Positions 51,301 to 60,125 of a stretch of DNA of 64,000 bases are shown here, piece by piece (position 1 is the first letter of the stretch; each line of letters starts with the position of its first letter). A program made the position numbers and the translations under genes. The notes under the pieces are model-generated. The model had not been told where the DNA came from. It worked only from the letters and a program-made list of their open reading frames with translations, and ran no database searches. This stretch comes from Micromonospora siamensis (GTDB lineage Bacteria; Actinomycetota; Actinomycetes; Mycobacteriales; Micromonosporaceae). The stretch covers positions 3,286,001-3,350,000 of the forward strand of contig NZ_LT607751.1 in the NCBI RefSeq assembly GCF_900090305.1, written 5' to 3'.

Positions 51301-54300
51301 GACCGCAGGAGCCTGCCGGACCCGGAGCCCGACGCCGCCCCGGTGCAGGCGTACGAGCCGCCGCGCGGCGACCTGGAACGGGCCGTCGCCGAGGTCTGGG
51401 CCGGCACCCTGGGCGTCGAGCGGATCGGCCGCGACGACAGCTTCTTCACCCACGGCGGGCACTCCCTGCTCGCCATGGAGACGCTGCTCGCCCTCCGGGA
51501 ACGCCTGCGCCGGCCGGTGCCGCTGCGGCTGGTCTTCGAGGCGCCCACCCTCGCCGCGTTCGCCGCCCGCGTCGCCGAGTTGCCCGCCACGGCACCGGAC
51601 CTCCCACCGGTGGAGCCGGTACGCGCCCGCGTCGACGGCGTCGCGGACGTCTCGGCGGCCGAGGCGCGGATCTGGTTCGCCGACCAGCTGGAGCCGGGCG
51701 ACCCGGCGTACAACCTGCCGGTGGTCTGCCGGCTGCGCGGCGACGTCGACGTGCCGGCGCTGCTCGCGGCGCTGCGCGCCCTGCCCGACGCGCACGAGGC
51801 GCTGCGTACCCGCTTCCCGTCGGTCGACGGGCGGCCGGTGCGCGTCGTCGCCGTTGGGGTCGACCTGCCGCTGCGCGTGGTCGACCTACGCGGCCTCGAC
51901 CCGGCCGGACGCGACCGCGCGCTGGCGGCGGCGCTCGCCGAGGAGGCCGGCGCCCGCTTCGACCTGGACACCGGACCGCTGGTGCGCGCCGCCGTGCTGC
52001 CGCTCGGCGACGGCGAGCTGGTGCTGGCGCTCACCCTGCACCACATCGTCGCCGACGGCTGGTCGATCCAGCCGCTCCTGGCCGACCTGGGCACCGGCTA
52101 CGCGGCGGCGCGGGCCGGCCGGCCCGTGGAGCTGCCCGGCCGGCTCGGCGCCGGCGACTACGCCAGTTGGCGCAACCGGCCCCTCGCCGACGAGGCGCGG
52201 GCGGCGGAACTGGCGCACTGGCGGGAGCGCCTGGCGGGCCTGCCCGACGCGCCGGAACTGCCCACCGACGGCCCGCGCGACGGCTCCGCGGGAGCCGCCG
52301 TGCCGTTCACCGTCCCGACCGCGACCGCCGACCGGGTACGGGAGCTGGCCCGGGCCGAGGGCTGCACCCCGTTCATGGTGCTGCTGGCCGGGTACGCCGC
52401 CGTGCTCGCCCGGCACTGCGCCACCGACGAGGTGGTGCTGACCATGCCCGTCGCCGACCGGGGCCGGCCCGACCTCGACGGCATCGTCGGCCTGCTGCTG
52501 GACACCGCCGTCCTGCGGCTGCCGGTCCGCGCCGACGACGGCTTCCGGAGGCTGCTGCGTACCGCCCGCACGGCGGTGCTCGACGCCCAGGAACACCGGC
52601 TGCTCCCGTTCGACCAGGTCGTCGACGCGCTCGGGCTCGACGGCCGGGCGCTGGCCCGGTACGCCGTGTCGATGGACCCGCTGCGGGCCGGCGCCGCCCC
52701 GTTCGCCGACGGCGTCACCCTGGAGCCGGAACCGTTCGACCTGCGGCACTCCAAGGCCGACCTGAACGTGCTCTTCGCCGACGGCGAGCAGGGCCTCGGC
52801 GGCGGCGTCGTGCACCGCACCCCGCTGTTCGGCGGCGACCGGGTCCGGCGGCTGACCGGGCACCTGCTCACCCTGCTCGACGCGGCGACCCGCGCTCCGG
52901 ACGCCCCGCTGGCCGGGATCGGCCTGCTCACCCCCGCCGAGCGGGCCGAGCTGGCCGCCGGCGGCGCGCCGCCGGCCGCCGCCCCCGCCCCGGCCTGCCT
53001 GCACACGCTGGTCCTCGACCAGATCGCCCGCACCCCGCACGCGGTGGCCCTGGTGACCGACGAGGGGGAGTGGACCTACCACCGGCTCGGTGAGCGGGCG
53101 GCACGCCTGGCCCGGCACCTGACCGCCCAGGGCGTACGGCCGGGCACGCTGGTCGGCCTCTGCCTGGGCCGGGGAGCGCAGCAGCCGGTCGCCGTGCTGG
53201 CCGTGCTGCTGGCCGGCGCCGCGTACGTCGCGCTGGACCCCGCCCACCCGCCGGCCCGGCTGCGTGGCGTGCTGGCCGACAGCGGCGCCGTCGCCGTCGT
53301 CACCGACCGGCCCTGGGCGGCGGCGTGCGCGGGCAGCGGCCTGCCCACCGTGGTGCTCGCCGACGACGAGGCCACCATCGCCGGGCAGCATCCCGACGTC
53401 CCCGACACCGCCGCGACGGTCGACCCGGCCGCCGTGGCGTACCTGGTCTACACCTCCGGCTCCACCGGGCGGCCCAAGGGCGTCCGCACCCCGCACGCCG
53501 CCGCGGCGGCCTACCTCCGCGACTACCTGGGCGGCTTCGGCCTCGGCGTCGGCGACACCGTCCTCCAGCTCGCCGGGCTGGCCTTCGACGCCTGCGTCCG
53601 CGACCTGCTCGGGCCGCTGACCACCGGTGCCCGGGTGGTCCTGCTCGACGACGAGCGGGCCGCCGACCCGCAGGCCGTGGTCGCCGCCGTCGACCGGCAC
53701 GGGGTCACCGCGGTGCTGAGCGTGGTGCCCACCCTGCTGCGGGCGCTGCTGACCGTGGCCGAGCAACGCCGCCCGGCGCCGGGCGGCCGGCTGCGCCTGC
53801 TGCTCACCGCCGGCGAGGCCCTGGACCGGGCCGACTGCGCCCGCGCCGGGACCGCGTTCGCCGGGCGGCCGACGGTGGTCAACCAGTACGGGCCGACCGA
53901 GGCCACGATGACCACCACCAGCGCGCCGGTGGACGCGGCGCCCGGCGAGCGCGGTCCCGCCCCGCTCGGGGTGCCCGTGGCCGGGGCCCGGGTGTGGATC
54001 GTCGACCGGCACGGCGACCTGGCCCCGGCGGGCGTGCCCGGCGAGGTGTGGATCGGTGGCGGGCGGCTCGCCGACGGCTACCACGGCCAGCCGGCGCTGA
54101 CCGCGGCGAGCTTCGTACCCGATCCGTTCTCCGGCGTTCCGGGGGCCCGGGCGTACCGCACCGGCGACCTGGCCCGCCGCGCGGCCGACGGCACCCTGAC
54201 CTTCCTCGGCCGGGGCGACGACCAGGTCAAGATCCGCGGCCACCGGGTGGAACCGGCCGGCGTCGAGAGCGTGCTGCGCACCCTGCCCGGCGTCGAGGAG

Positions 54301-56115
54301 GCGGCGGTCGTGCCGGTGCGCGGCGACTCGGGCGTCGTCCGGCTGGTCGGCTGCGTCGCACCGGCCACCCTGGACGCCGACGCGATCCGCGCCGGGCTGC
54401 GCGGCCTGCTCCCCGAATACCAGGTGCCCGCCGTCATCCGGGTGCTGCCCGCGCTGCCGCGCACCCCCAACAACAAGGTGGACCGCCGGCTGCTGGCCGC
54501 GCTCGACGAGCCGGTACGGCGTTCGGCGCCACCCCGCACCCCCACCGAGGCCGTGGTGGCCGACGTGTTCACCGAGGTGCTCGGCGACGAGCGGGTCGGC
54601 TCGTCGGAGGTGGGCCGCGACGACGACTTCTTCGCCCGCGGCGGCCACTCGCTGCTCGCCGCCCGGCTCGCCGCCCGCCTGCACCGGGCCACCGGCCACC
54701 AGGTGCCGCTGCGCGAGGTCCTCGACCTGCGGACGGTGGCCGCGCTGGCCGGCTGGCTGGACCGGGCGGGACCGGTGCGGCCCGACGTCCGGCCCGACGG
54801 TCCGGCAACCCCCGACGCCACCGCGGCGGACCGGCCCACCCCCGGGCAGGAGTCGATCTGGCGGCACTGCCGGCGGGAGCCGGACACCGCCGCGTACAAC
54901 GTGGGTTTCACCGCCCGGGTCGTCGGCGAGGTGGACGAGGTCGCCCTCGCCCGGGCCCTGGACGCGCTGGCCGACCGGCACCCGGCGTTGCGCACCCGGT
55001 TCCCGGACACCGGAGCGGGACCGGGCGTGGTGGTGGCGCCCCGGGTGCTGCTCCCGCTGAACCGGCACGACGTGTCGGGGGAACCCGATCCGGGGCAGGA
55101 GGCGCTGCGGCGGGCCACCGCCGAGCTGCGGGCCCCGTTCGACCTGGAACGCGGGCCGCTGGCCCGCGCCGTGCTGATCCGCTGCGGCCCGCGGGAGCAC
55201 CTGCTCGGCCTGACCGTGCACCACATCGTCGCCGACGGCTGGACCCTCTCGGTGCTCCAACGCGACCTGGCCGCGCTGCACGACGAGTTCGCCGCAGGCC
55301 GGCTGCCCGAGCTGCCGCCGGTGCCCGGCTTCGCCGGCTACGCCGCCGCGCAGCTGGCCCGGCTGGACACCCCGCGCTCCGCGGCCGACGCGACCTACTG
55401 GCGGGACCGGCTGCGCGACGTGCCGACGGTGCTGCCGCTGCCCACCGACCGGCCCCGGCCACCGCGCTGGTCACTGGCCGGGTCGGTGGAGCCGTTCACC
55501 GTCGACCCGGCCGTGGCCGCCGGGGTACGCCGGCTCGCCGACGAGACCGGCGCCACCGGATTCGTGGTGCTGCTGGCCGCGTTCCAACGCTGGCTGCACC
55601 GGCTGTCCGCCGCGGAGCGGTTCCTGGTCGCGGTGCCGGTGGCGAACCGGCCCGACCCGGAGTCCGAGCGGGTCGCCGGGCCGTTCGCGAACATCGTGCC
55701 GGTCCCCGCCGACCTGCGCGGAGCGCCGACCTTCCGGGAACTGGTCGGGCGGGTCCGGGAGACCTTCCTCGAGGTGTGGGAACACCGTGAGCTGCCGTAC
55801 GAGCAGCTGGTCACCGCGTACGCCGACGCGGCCGGCGACCGGCCGCCGCTGTGCCAGGCGATGTTCGCCGTGCAGAACCTGCCGCCGGCCGGGCCGGGCC
55901 CGAGCGGGCTCACCGCCACCCCGCTGCTGCTCGACCGCGGCACCTGCCGCTACGAGCTGCACATGCGCTGCCACGAGACGCCCGACGGGCTCGCCGGCTG
56001 GCTGGAGTACAGCACCGCGCTGTTCGACCGGCCGGCGGTGCTCCAGCGGCTGCGTGGCTTCCGCACGCTGCTGGCCGAGGCGGTCACCGCCCCCGACGAT
56101 CCCGGAGCCTGCTGA
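48376..56115 (+). CDS. NRPS2: C-A-PCP-C-A-PCP-C, two modules plus terminal C domain
   Basis: This 2579-residue protein starts at a GTG after GGAAGGAG. C1 has HHIAIDG at 163, A1 TSGSTG at about 640, PCP1 Ser1030, C2 HHIVADG at 1222, A2 TSGSTG at about 1693, PCP2 Ser2092 and C3 HHIVADG at 2282; all three C domains have intact HHxxxDG motifs. Pockets read by eye are D-D-V-R-K-A-A-V-N-K and D-A-R-S-L-A-Q-M-T-K, which match no code I can name. There are no E, MT or TE domains. The protein ends right after C3, which must accept a carrier from another protein or release the chain. The MFS gene begins immediately after. Confidence 0.96.
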   Translation: MPATDADKLRDLLGRRLAAARRDRGSRTAIERSTGPGPVAPPQERMLFLDELEPGGSAYHLILTFRLEGPVDAGALERALRGIEERHEVLRSRYERRDGAETLVPDEPSFTLRRADLTDDPDAVAAFQTAELGRPFDLRAGPVWRGVLARTDDTLHHLVLTAHHIAIDGWSMDILRHELAHGYAAELGRGTRPAAPAVRYVDYAAWERRRLDTGDHDEQLAYWRQRLADLPPALELPTDRRPPQRRTRPGGLVSGLVDAELAAAVRALARDAGATPFMVLAACLQTLLHRYSGRSDFLVGVPVAGRTEPSLKPLIGLFVNTVVLRADCRPGLSFRDLLDRTRGDAVAAFAHQGVPFERVVTSLPPSRAVAGTPLFEVMLVWNGADQGTWALGDAKAVYLPCPATGTAKFDLSLQVTEAGDAYELLLEYDRELWDEASAARMLGHLVTLTRAAVAEPDRELGRLPLLDAAERDLADRHARGPVRAYPGPVDLAAMVAERAARDGDAVALVCDGAELTHRDLDRRANRLAHHLRALGVRPDQPVAVLLERSFDLVVAILGIVRSGGAYLPLDPEHPAGRSAGVLRDAGVRVVVTHTALAGAAEAGGCTPVRLDADATAIAAHPDTWTLPPALPDQLAYVFYTSGSTGRPKGVMVSHRAAHNQIRWQVDRFGIGPGETVLLKTNVTFDDSVVEVFAALAGGARLVIAEPGGHRDPEYLRALLAAERVGYVRFVPTMLAALLEHGGDVPVPALRVVKSAGEALPPELAARCLAALDAELYNAYGPTEAAVNVTVARCRPGEPMVTIGTPIENVRCHVLDDALAPQPVGVPGMLHLGGVQLARGYHGRPALTAEQFVPDPFGPPGGRLYRTGDLVRRLPDGRLDYLGRADRQVKVRGMRIELGEIESVLAEHPTVGQAVVAARDDRPGGARLVAYLLPSAAGTPDPGQLRGWLADRLPEYMVPAAFTVLAAFPLLPSGKVDRRSLPDPEPDAAPVQAYEPPRGDLERAVAEVWAGTLGVERIGRDDSFFTHGGHSLLAMETLLALRERLRRPVPLRLVFEAPTLAAFAARVAELPATAPDLPPVEPVRARVDGVADVSAAEARIWFADQLEPGDPAYNLPVVCRLRGDVDVPALLAALRALPDAHEALRTRFPSVDGRPVRVVAVGVDLPLRVVDLRGLDPAGRDRALAAALAEEAGARFDLDTGPLVRAAVLPLGDGELVLALTLHHIVADGWSIQPLLADLGTGYAAARAGRPVELPGRLGAGDYASWRNRPLADEARAAELAHWRERLAGLPDAPELPTDGPRDGSAGAAVPFTVPTATADRVRELARAEGCTPFMVLLAGYAAVLARHCATDEVVLTMPVADRGRPDLDGIVGLLLDTAVLRLPVRADDGFRRLLRTARTAVLDAQEHRLLPFDQVVDALGLDGRALARYAVSMDPLRAGAAPFADGVTLEPEPFDLRHSKADLNVLFADGEQGLGGGVVHRTPLFGGDRVRRLTGHLLTLLDAATRAPDAPLAGIGLLTPAERAELAAGGAPPAAAPAPACLHTLVLDQIARTPHAVALVTDEGEWTYHRLGERAARLARHLTAQGVRPGTLVGLCLGRGAQQPVAVLAVLLAGAAYVALDPAHPPARLRGVLADSGAVAVVTDRPWAAACAGSGLPTVVLADDEATIAGQHPDVPDTAATVDPAAVAYLVYTSGSTGRPKGVRTPHAAAAAYLRDYLGGFGLGVGDTVLQLAGLAFDACVRDLLGPLTTGARVVLLDDERAADPQAVVAAVDRHGVTAVLSVVPTLLRALLTVAEQRRPAPGGRLRLLLTAGEALDRADCARAGTAFAGRPTVVNQYGPTEATMTTTSAPVDAAPGERGPAPLGVPVAGARVWIVDRHGDLAPAGVPGEVWIGGGRLADGYHGQPALTAASFVPDPFSGVPGARAYRTGDLARRAADGTLTFLGRGDDQVKIRGHRVEPAGVESVLRTLPGVEEAAVVPVRGDSGVVRLVGCVAPATLDADAIRAGLRGLLPEYQVPAVIRVLPALPRTPNNKVDRRLLAALDEPVRRSAPPRTPTEAVVADVFTEVLGDERVGSSEVGRDDDFFARGGHSLLAARLAARLHRATGHQVPLREVLDLRTVAALAGWLDRAGPVRPDVRPDGPATPDATAADRPTPGQESIWRHCRREPDTAAYNVGFTARVVGEVDEVALARALDALADRHPALRTRFPDTGAGPGVVVAPRVLLPLNRHDVSGEPDPGQEALRRATAELRAPFDLERGPLARAVLIRCGPREHLLGLTVHHIVADGWTLSVLQRDLAALHDEFAAGRLPELPPVPGFAGYAAAQLARLDTPRSAADATYWRDRLRDVPTVLPLPTDRPRPPRWSLAGSVEPFTVDPAVAAGVRRLADETGATGFVVLLAAFQRWLHRLSAAERFLVAVPVANRPDPESERVAGPFANIVPVPADLRGAPTFRELVGRVRETFLEVWEHRELPYEQLVTAYADAAGDRPPLCQAMFAVQNLPPAGPGPSGLTATPLLLDRGTCRYELHMRCHETPDGLAGWLEYSTALFDRPAVLQRLRGFRTLLAEAVTAPDDPGAC

Positions 56116-57441
56116 GTGCGCGTCTTCAACCTGATCTGGGCCGGCCAGGCGACCTCGCTCATCGGCTCGGCGATGACCGCCTTCGGCGTCGGGGTGTGGA
56201 TCTTCGCCCGGACCGGGTCGCCCACGGCGTTCGCCACGCTGATCCTGGCGGCCTCGCTGCCCGGCCTGCTCGCCCTGCCGGTCGCCGGCGTGGTGGTCGA
56301 CCGCTTCGACCGGCGGCGGGTGATGCTGCTGAGCGACCTGGGCACCGCGACGGGGCCGCTGGTGCTGCTGATCCTGCACACCGCCGGCGCGCTGCAGCTG
56401 TGGCACCTGTACGTGATGGCCGCCGTCAGCTCGGTGTTCAAGGCGTTCCAGTGGCCGGCCTTCTCCAGCCTCGTCCCGCAGCTGGTGGCCAAGGACAAGC
56501 TCAGCCAGGCCAACGGCCGGGTGGGCATGGCCGAGGCCGTCGGCATGGTCTTCGGTGACCTGCTCGGCGGAGCGCTGTACGCGGTGCTCGGCCTGCGCGG
56601 CCTGCTCCTGGTCGACCTGGTCACCTTCGCCGTGGCGGCGACCACCATGCTGCTGTCGTACCGGCTGCGGCCGGCGATCCCGCCGGTCCGCGTCGAGGGC
56701 GCCCCGCGCCTCCCGATGCGCTCCGAGATGACCCAGGGCTGGCACTTCATCCGGCAGCGCCGCGGCCTGCTCGGCCTGCTGCTCTTCTTCGCCGGCTACA
56801 ACCTGATGATGGAGATGGCGCTGGTCCTGCTCGCGCCGTTGGTGCTCAGCTCGCACCCGCCGTCGGCGCTCGGCGTCATCAACGCCGTCGGCGCGGTCGG
56901 CATGATCGCCGTCAGTGGCGTGCTGAGCTTCACCCGGCAGCCGCGCCGCCTGGTCCGCGCCCTCCTGCTGGTCGCCGTCCTGCACAGCTGCCTGCTGCTG
57001 GGCATCGGCGCCAGCCACGGCACCCCGTGGCTGCTGGCCGTCGGCATGTTCGGCGTCCTGGGTGGCTACGCCGTGACCAACGCCGTCACCCCGACCATCT
57101 GGCAGCGCAAGACCCCGACGGAGGTGCAGGGCCGGGTCTTCGCCATCCGGCGACTGCTCGCCTGGTCGTCCGGCCCGATCGCGTTCGCCGCCGCCGGACC
57201 GCTGACCGAGTACGTCGGCACGCCGCTGGCCGACGGGCCGCTGGCCGGCTCGGTCGGGCGGCTCACCGGGTCGGGCACCGGCGGCGGGATCGCCATGGTG
57301 TTCTTGCTCTGCGGGGTGCTGCTGCTCGGCGTGGTGGCCGTCACCTGCCTGCCCCGGGCGGTACGGCGGCTGGAGCAGGACCTGCCGGACGCCGAGGTGG
57401 CGCAGGAGCCGACACCCGTGGGCGCGGCGGCGCCGTCCTGA
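56116..57441 (+). CDS. MFS transporter, probable peptide exporter
   Basis: This 441-residue protein starts with GTG directly after the NRPS2 TGA, with no gap. It has 12 predicted helices and MFS features (GVVVDRFDRRRVMLLSDL, then VKDKLSQANG-like VAKDKLSQANGRVGMAEAVG and QRKTPTEVQGRVFAIRRL), close to enterobactin-exporter/MFS_3-type carriers. It probably exports the NRPS product. Convergent with the minus-strand C-domain gene, 31 bp apart. Confidence 0.93.
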   Translation: MRVFNLIWAGQATSLIGSAMTAFGVGVWIFARTGSPTAFATLILAASLPGLLALPVAGVVVDRFDRRRVMLLSDLGTATGPLVLLILHTAGALQLWHLYVMAAVSSVFKAFQWPAFSSLVPQLVAKDKLSQANGRVGMAEAVGMVFGDLLGGALYAVLGLRGLLLVDLVTFAVAATTMLLSYRLRPAIPPVRVEGAPRLPMRSEMTQGWHFIRQRRGLLGLLLFFAGYNLMMEMALVLLAPLVLSSHPPSALGVINAVGAVGMIAVSGVLSFTRQPRRLVRALLLVAVLHSCLLLGIGASHGTPWLLAVGMFGVLGGYAVTNAVTPTIWQRKTPTEVQGRVFAIRRLLAWSSGPIAFAAAGPLTEYVGTPLADGPLAGSVGRLTGSGTGGGIAMVFLLCGVLLLGVVAVTCLPRAVRRLEQDLPDAEVAQEPTPVGAAAPS

Positions 57442-57447
57442 CCCATG

Positions 57448-57472
57448 GTCGGCCCGGCGCCGCCGCGCCGAC
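57448..57472. terminator. Hairpin between convergent NRPS transcripts
   Basis: gtcggc and gccgac close a GC-rich loop, with an inner cggcgccg palindrome, filling the whole gap between MFS and C-domain stops. It is a bidirectional terminator candidate. Confidence 0.5.
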
Positions 57473-58891
57473 TCAGCTCCCGGCGAGCTCCGCGTCCTTT
57501 AGGGCTGCGTCGGGGTGCCGGGCGACCTGCCGCATGACGGCGACGAACCGGTCGTGCAACCCGCGTACGGTGCTCTCCGCCAGCAGCGCGGAGCGGTACT
57601 TCCAGACCGCGACGTGGTCCGCGCCGCGCCGCCCGAGGCTCACGGTGAGGTCCAGCGCCGACTTCTCCGCGAACAGCTGCCGGTAGGAGACCTCGACGCC
57701 GGGGAACTCGGGCTCGGCGAAGCCGGTGTTGTCCAGCTGGAGGATCACCTGCACCAGCGGCAGGCGGCCGGGCGCCCGGGCCGGCCGGACGGCGTCCACC
57801 AGACGCTGGAAGGGCACCTCGCCCTGGGCGAAGTCGTCCAGCGCGTTCTCCCGGACCCGGCGCAGCAGCTGCGCGAAGGACTCCTCCGGCCGGACCAGCA
57901 CCCGCATCGGCAGCGTGTTGGTGAACACGCCCACGAGCTGCTCGGTCTCGGGCAGCTCCCGGCCGGCCACCGGCGACCCGACGACCAGGTCGCGCTGGTC
58001 GGAACCGCGCCACAGGGTGACCGCGAACGCGGCCAGCAGGGCCATGTAACCGGAGGCGCCGACCGCGCCGGCCGTCGTCTCCAGGTCGTCCACGACGGCT
58101 CCCGGGATCCGGGCGAACAGGGTGCCGGACTCCAGCGCCTCGGTCTCGCCGGGCGGCCGGTCGAAGGGCAGCGGCACGGTGGTGGGGGCCCCGGCCAGCC
58201 GCTGTCGCCAGTAGGACAGCCCTCGTTCCAGACCCGCGCCGGACTGCCGCTCCCGCTGCCCGATCGCGAAGTCCGCGTACTGGATGGGCAGCTCCGGCAG
58301 GCCGGCCGGCTCCCCGGTCACCCGGGCCCGGTACAGCTGGGACAGGTCGCGGTTCAGCACACCCTCGGACCAGCCGTCGGCGGCGATGTGGTGCATCCGC
58401 AGCACCAGGTGGTGTCCGCCGTCGGCGGCGCGCAGCAACGTCCACGACACCGGCGGCTCGGTGGCCAGGTCCAGCTTGCGGACCAACTGCTCCCGGGCGA
58501 AGGTCTCCAGCGCCTCGGCTGCCCCGTCCGCCGGGAGGTCGACGGTGGGCACCGGGACCTCCGACGGGGGCAGCACCCGCTGGAAGAGTCCGCCCCGGCC
58601 CGGCTCGACCACGGTGCGCAGCACCTCGTGGCGGCGGGTCAGGTCGCTGACCGCGCCGCGCAGCGCCGCGACGTCCAGGTCGCCGCGCAGGCCGATGACG
58701 AACACGGTGCTCTCCGTGGACGCGTCCGGGTCCAGCCAGTCCGACAGCCACATCCGCTCCTGGGCGAAGCTGGCCGGGACGATGTCGGGCCGGGGCGCGA
58801 CGGTCCGCCGGGCCTGCGCGGCACGGGCCAGCAGCCGCCGCTCGAAGTCGATCCGGGCCGCGGAGACCGCGGGCGTACGAGCCTCAGCCAT
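57473..58891 (-). CDS. Stand-alone condensation domain protein
   Basis: This 472-residue protein is a single C domain with an intact HHIAADG at 167-173 and the flanking patterns SFAQERMWL, RHEVLRT, VGSPVAGREL, and VGVFTNTLPMRV. The N-terminal 30 residues (RIDFERRLLARAAQARR) look like an amphipathic docking helix. The ATG overlaps the end of the P450 gene by 8 bp. It may supply the missing acceptor for a PCP from NRPS3 or the partial NRPS, or condense a non-amino-acid partner (inference). Confidence 0.93.
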   Translation of the reverse strand: MAEARTPAVSAARIDFERRLLARAAQARRTVAPRPDIVPASFAQERMWLSDWLDPDASTESTVFVIGLRGDLDVAALRGAVSDLTRRHEVLRTVVEPGRGGLFQRVLPPSEVPVPTVDLPADGAAEALETFAREQLVRKLDLATEPPVSWTLLRAADGGHHLVLRMHHIAADGWSEGVLNRDLSQLYRARVTGEPAGLPELPIQYADFAIGQRERQSGAGLERGLSYWRQRLAGAPTTVPLPFDRPPGETEALESGTLFARIPGAVVDDLETTAGAVGASGYMALLAAFAVTLWRGSDQRDLVVGSPVAGRELPETEQLVGVFTNTLPMRVLVRPEESFAQLLRRVRENALDDFAQGEVPFQRLVDAVRPARAPGRLPLVQVILQLDNTGFAEPEFPGVEVSYRQLFAEKSALDLTVSLGRRGADHVAVWKYRSALLAESTVRGLHDRFVAVMRQVARHPDAALKDAELAGS

Positions 58892-60125
58892 GCCGGCCGC
58901 CGTCCGTCGTCGGGGCGGGCCGCAGCGCGACGACCGCCTCCTCGAATCCGGCGATGTGGTTGGAGCGCACCCGACTCACCGGCCCGGGCACCTCGATGGT
59001 GGCCACCCGGCGGGCCACCTCGCCGAAGAGCACGCGCAGCTCACTGGTCGCCAGGGCGCCACCGAGGCAGTAGTGGGCGCCGTGGCCGAAGGTCAGGTGC
59101 CGGTTGGGTCTGCGGTCGAGGCGGAAGACGTCCGGGGCGTCGAAGACCGTCTCGTCGCGGTTCACCGACCTGCCCCACACCACGACCGGCTGTCCCGCCC
59201 CGATGCGCCGCCCGGCGAGTTCGGTGTCCCGGGCCGCGGTGCGCAGGGTGTGCGCGCCCGGCGTGGTCCAGCGCAGGATCTCCTCCACGGCGGTGGGCAG
59301 GACGGTGGGGTCGTCGCGCAGCGTCCGCCACTGGTCGGGGTGGGCGGCCAGGGCGAGCAGGCCGCCCACGGAGGCGTGCCGGGTCGTCTCGTTGCCGCCA
59401 GAGATCAGGCCGTCGCAGTTGAGCAGGATCTCCTCGTCGGTGAGCGGACGCCCGTCGACCTCGCCCCGGACCAGGGCGGTGACCACGTCCTCGCGCGGGT
59501 CGCGGCGACGCTGCTTCACCAGTTCCAGGTAGTACAGCAGGATGTCGGTGTGCGCCTCGGCCGCCGCCGCCGTCGGGCCGCCGTGCTCGTCGACGGCGCC
59601 GAAGGCCACGGTGGTGCGGTCCAGCATGAAGTCCCAGTCCTCGCGGGGGACGCCGAGCAGGTCGCAGATGACCGAGACGGGCAGTCGGGCGGCGATCCGC
59701 ACGAGGTCGCAGGTGCCCCGCTCGAACGCCTCGTCCAGGCAGGCGGTCACCGTCGCCCGCATGTTCTGCTCCAGCCGCTGCACCGTCCGCGCGGTGAACG
59801 CGGAACCGATGATCCGCCGGATGTCGCCGTGCCGGGGCGGGTCGGTGACGATCAGCATCTTGCGGGAGGCGGCCGCGGCGGCCAGCGGATCCCCGCCCAG
59901 CCGGATGCCGCGCTCGGAGGAGAAGGTCCGGCTGTCGCGGAGCACCCGTACCGCGTCGGCGTGCGCGGTGACCGACCAGTACGCGTCCCGGTTGGGGCGT
60001 ACGGTCCAGCGCACCGGGTCGTTGTGGCGCATCCAGCGCCACACCGGGTCGAGTACGCCGTCGCGGTGCAGCACCGGGTCGGCGACGTCCACGGTGGTCG
60101 GGTCGGCCAGCTCCGGCGCGGTCAT
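58884..60125 (-). CDS. Cytochrome P450 within NRPS operon
   Basis: This 413-residue P450 has the I-helix GLISGGNETTRHA, the ExxR pair in VEEILRW, and the heme ligand loop FGHGAHYCLGGALA. The open frame extends upstream, but the ATG overlapping the NRPS3 stop (ATGA) decides the start. P450s in NRPS operons often hydroxylate carrier-bound amino acids or cross-link aromatic rings. It sits directly behind an aromatic-type module, so beta-hydroxylation or aryl coupling are options (inference). The redox partner is not seen here. Confidence 0.93.
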   Translation of the reverse strand: MTAPELADPTTVDVADPVLHRDGVLDPVWRWMRHNDPVRWTVRPNRDAYWSVTAHADAVRVLRDSRTFSSERGIRLGGDPLAAAAASRKMLIVTDPPRHGDIRRIIGSAFTARTVQRLEQNMRATVTACLDEAFERGTCDLVRIAARLPVSVICDLLGVPREDWDFMLDRTTVAFGAVDEHGGPTAAAAEAHTDILLYYLELVKQRRRDPREDVVTALVRGEVDGRPLTDEEILLNCDGLISGGNETTRHASVGGLLALAAHPDQWRTLRDDPTVLPTAVEEILRWTTPGAHTLRTAARDTELAGRRIGAGQPVVVWGRSVNRDETVFDAPDVFRLDRRPNRHLTFGHGAHYCLGGALATSELRVLFGEVARRVATIEVPGPVSRVRSNHIAGFEEAVVALRPAPTTDGGRHG

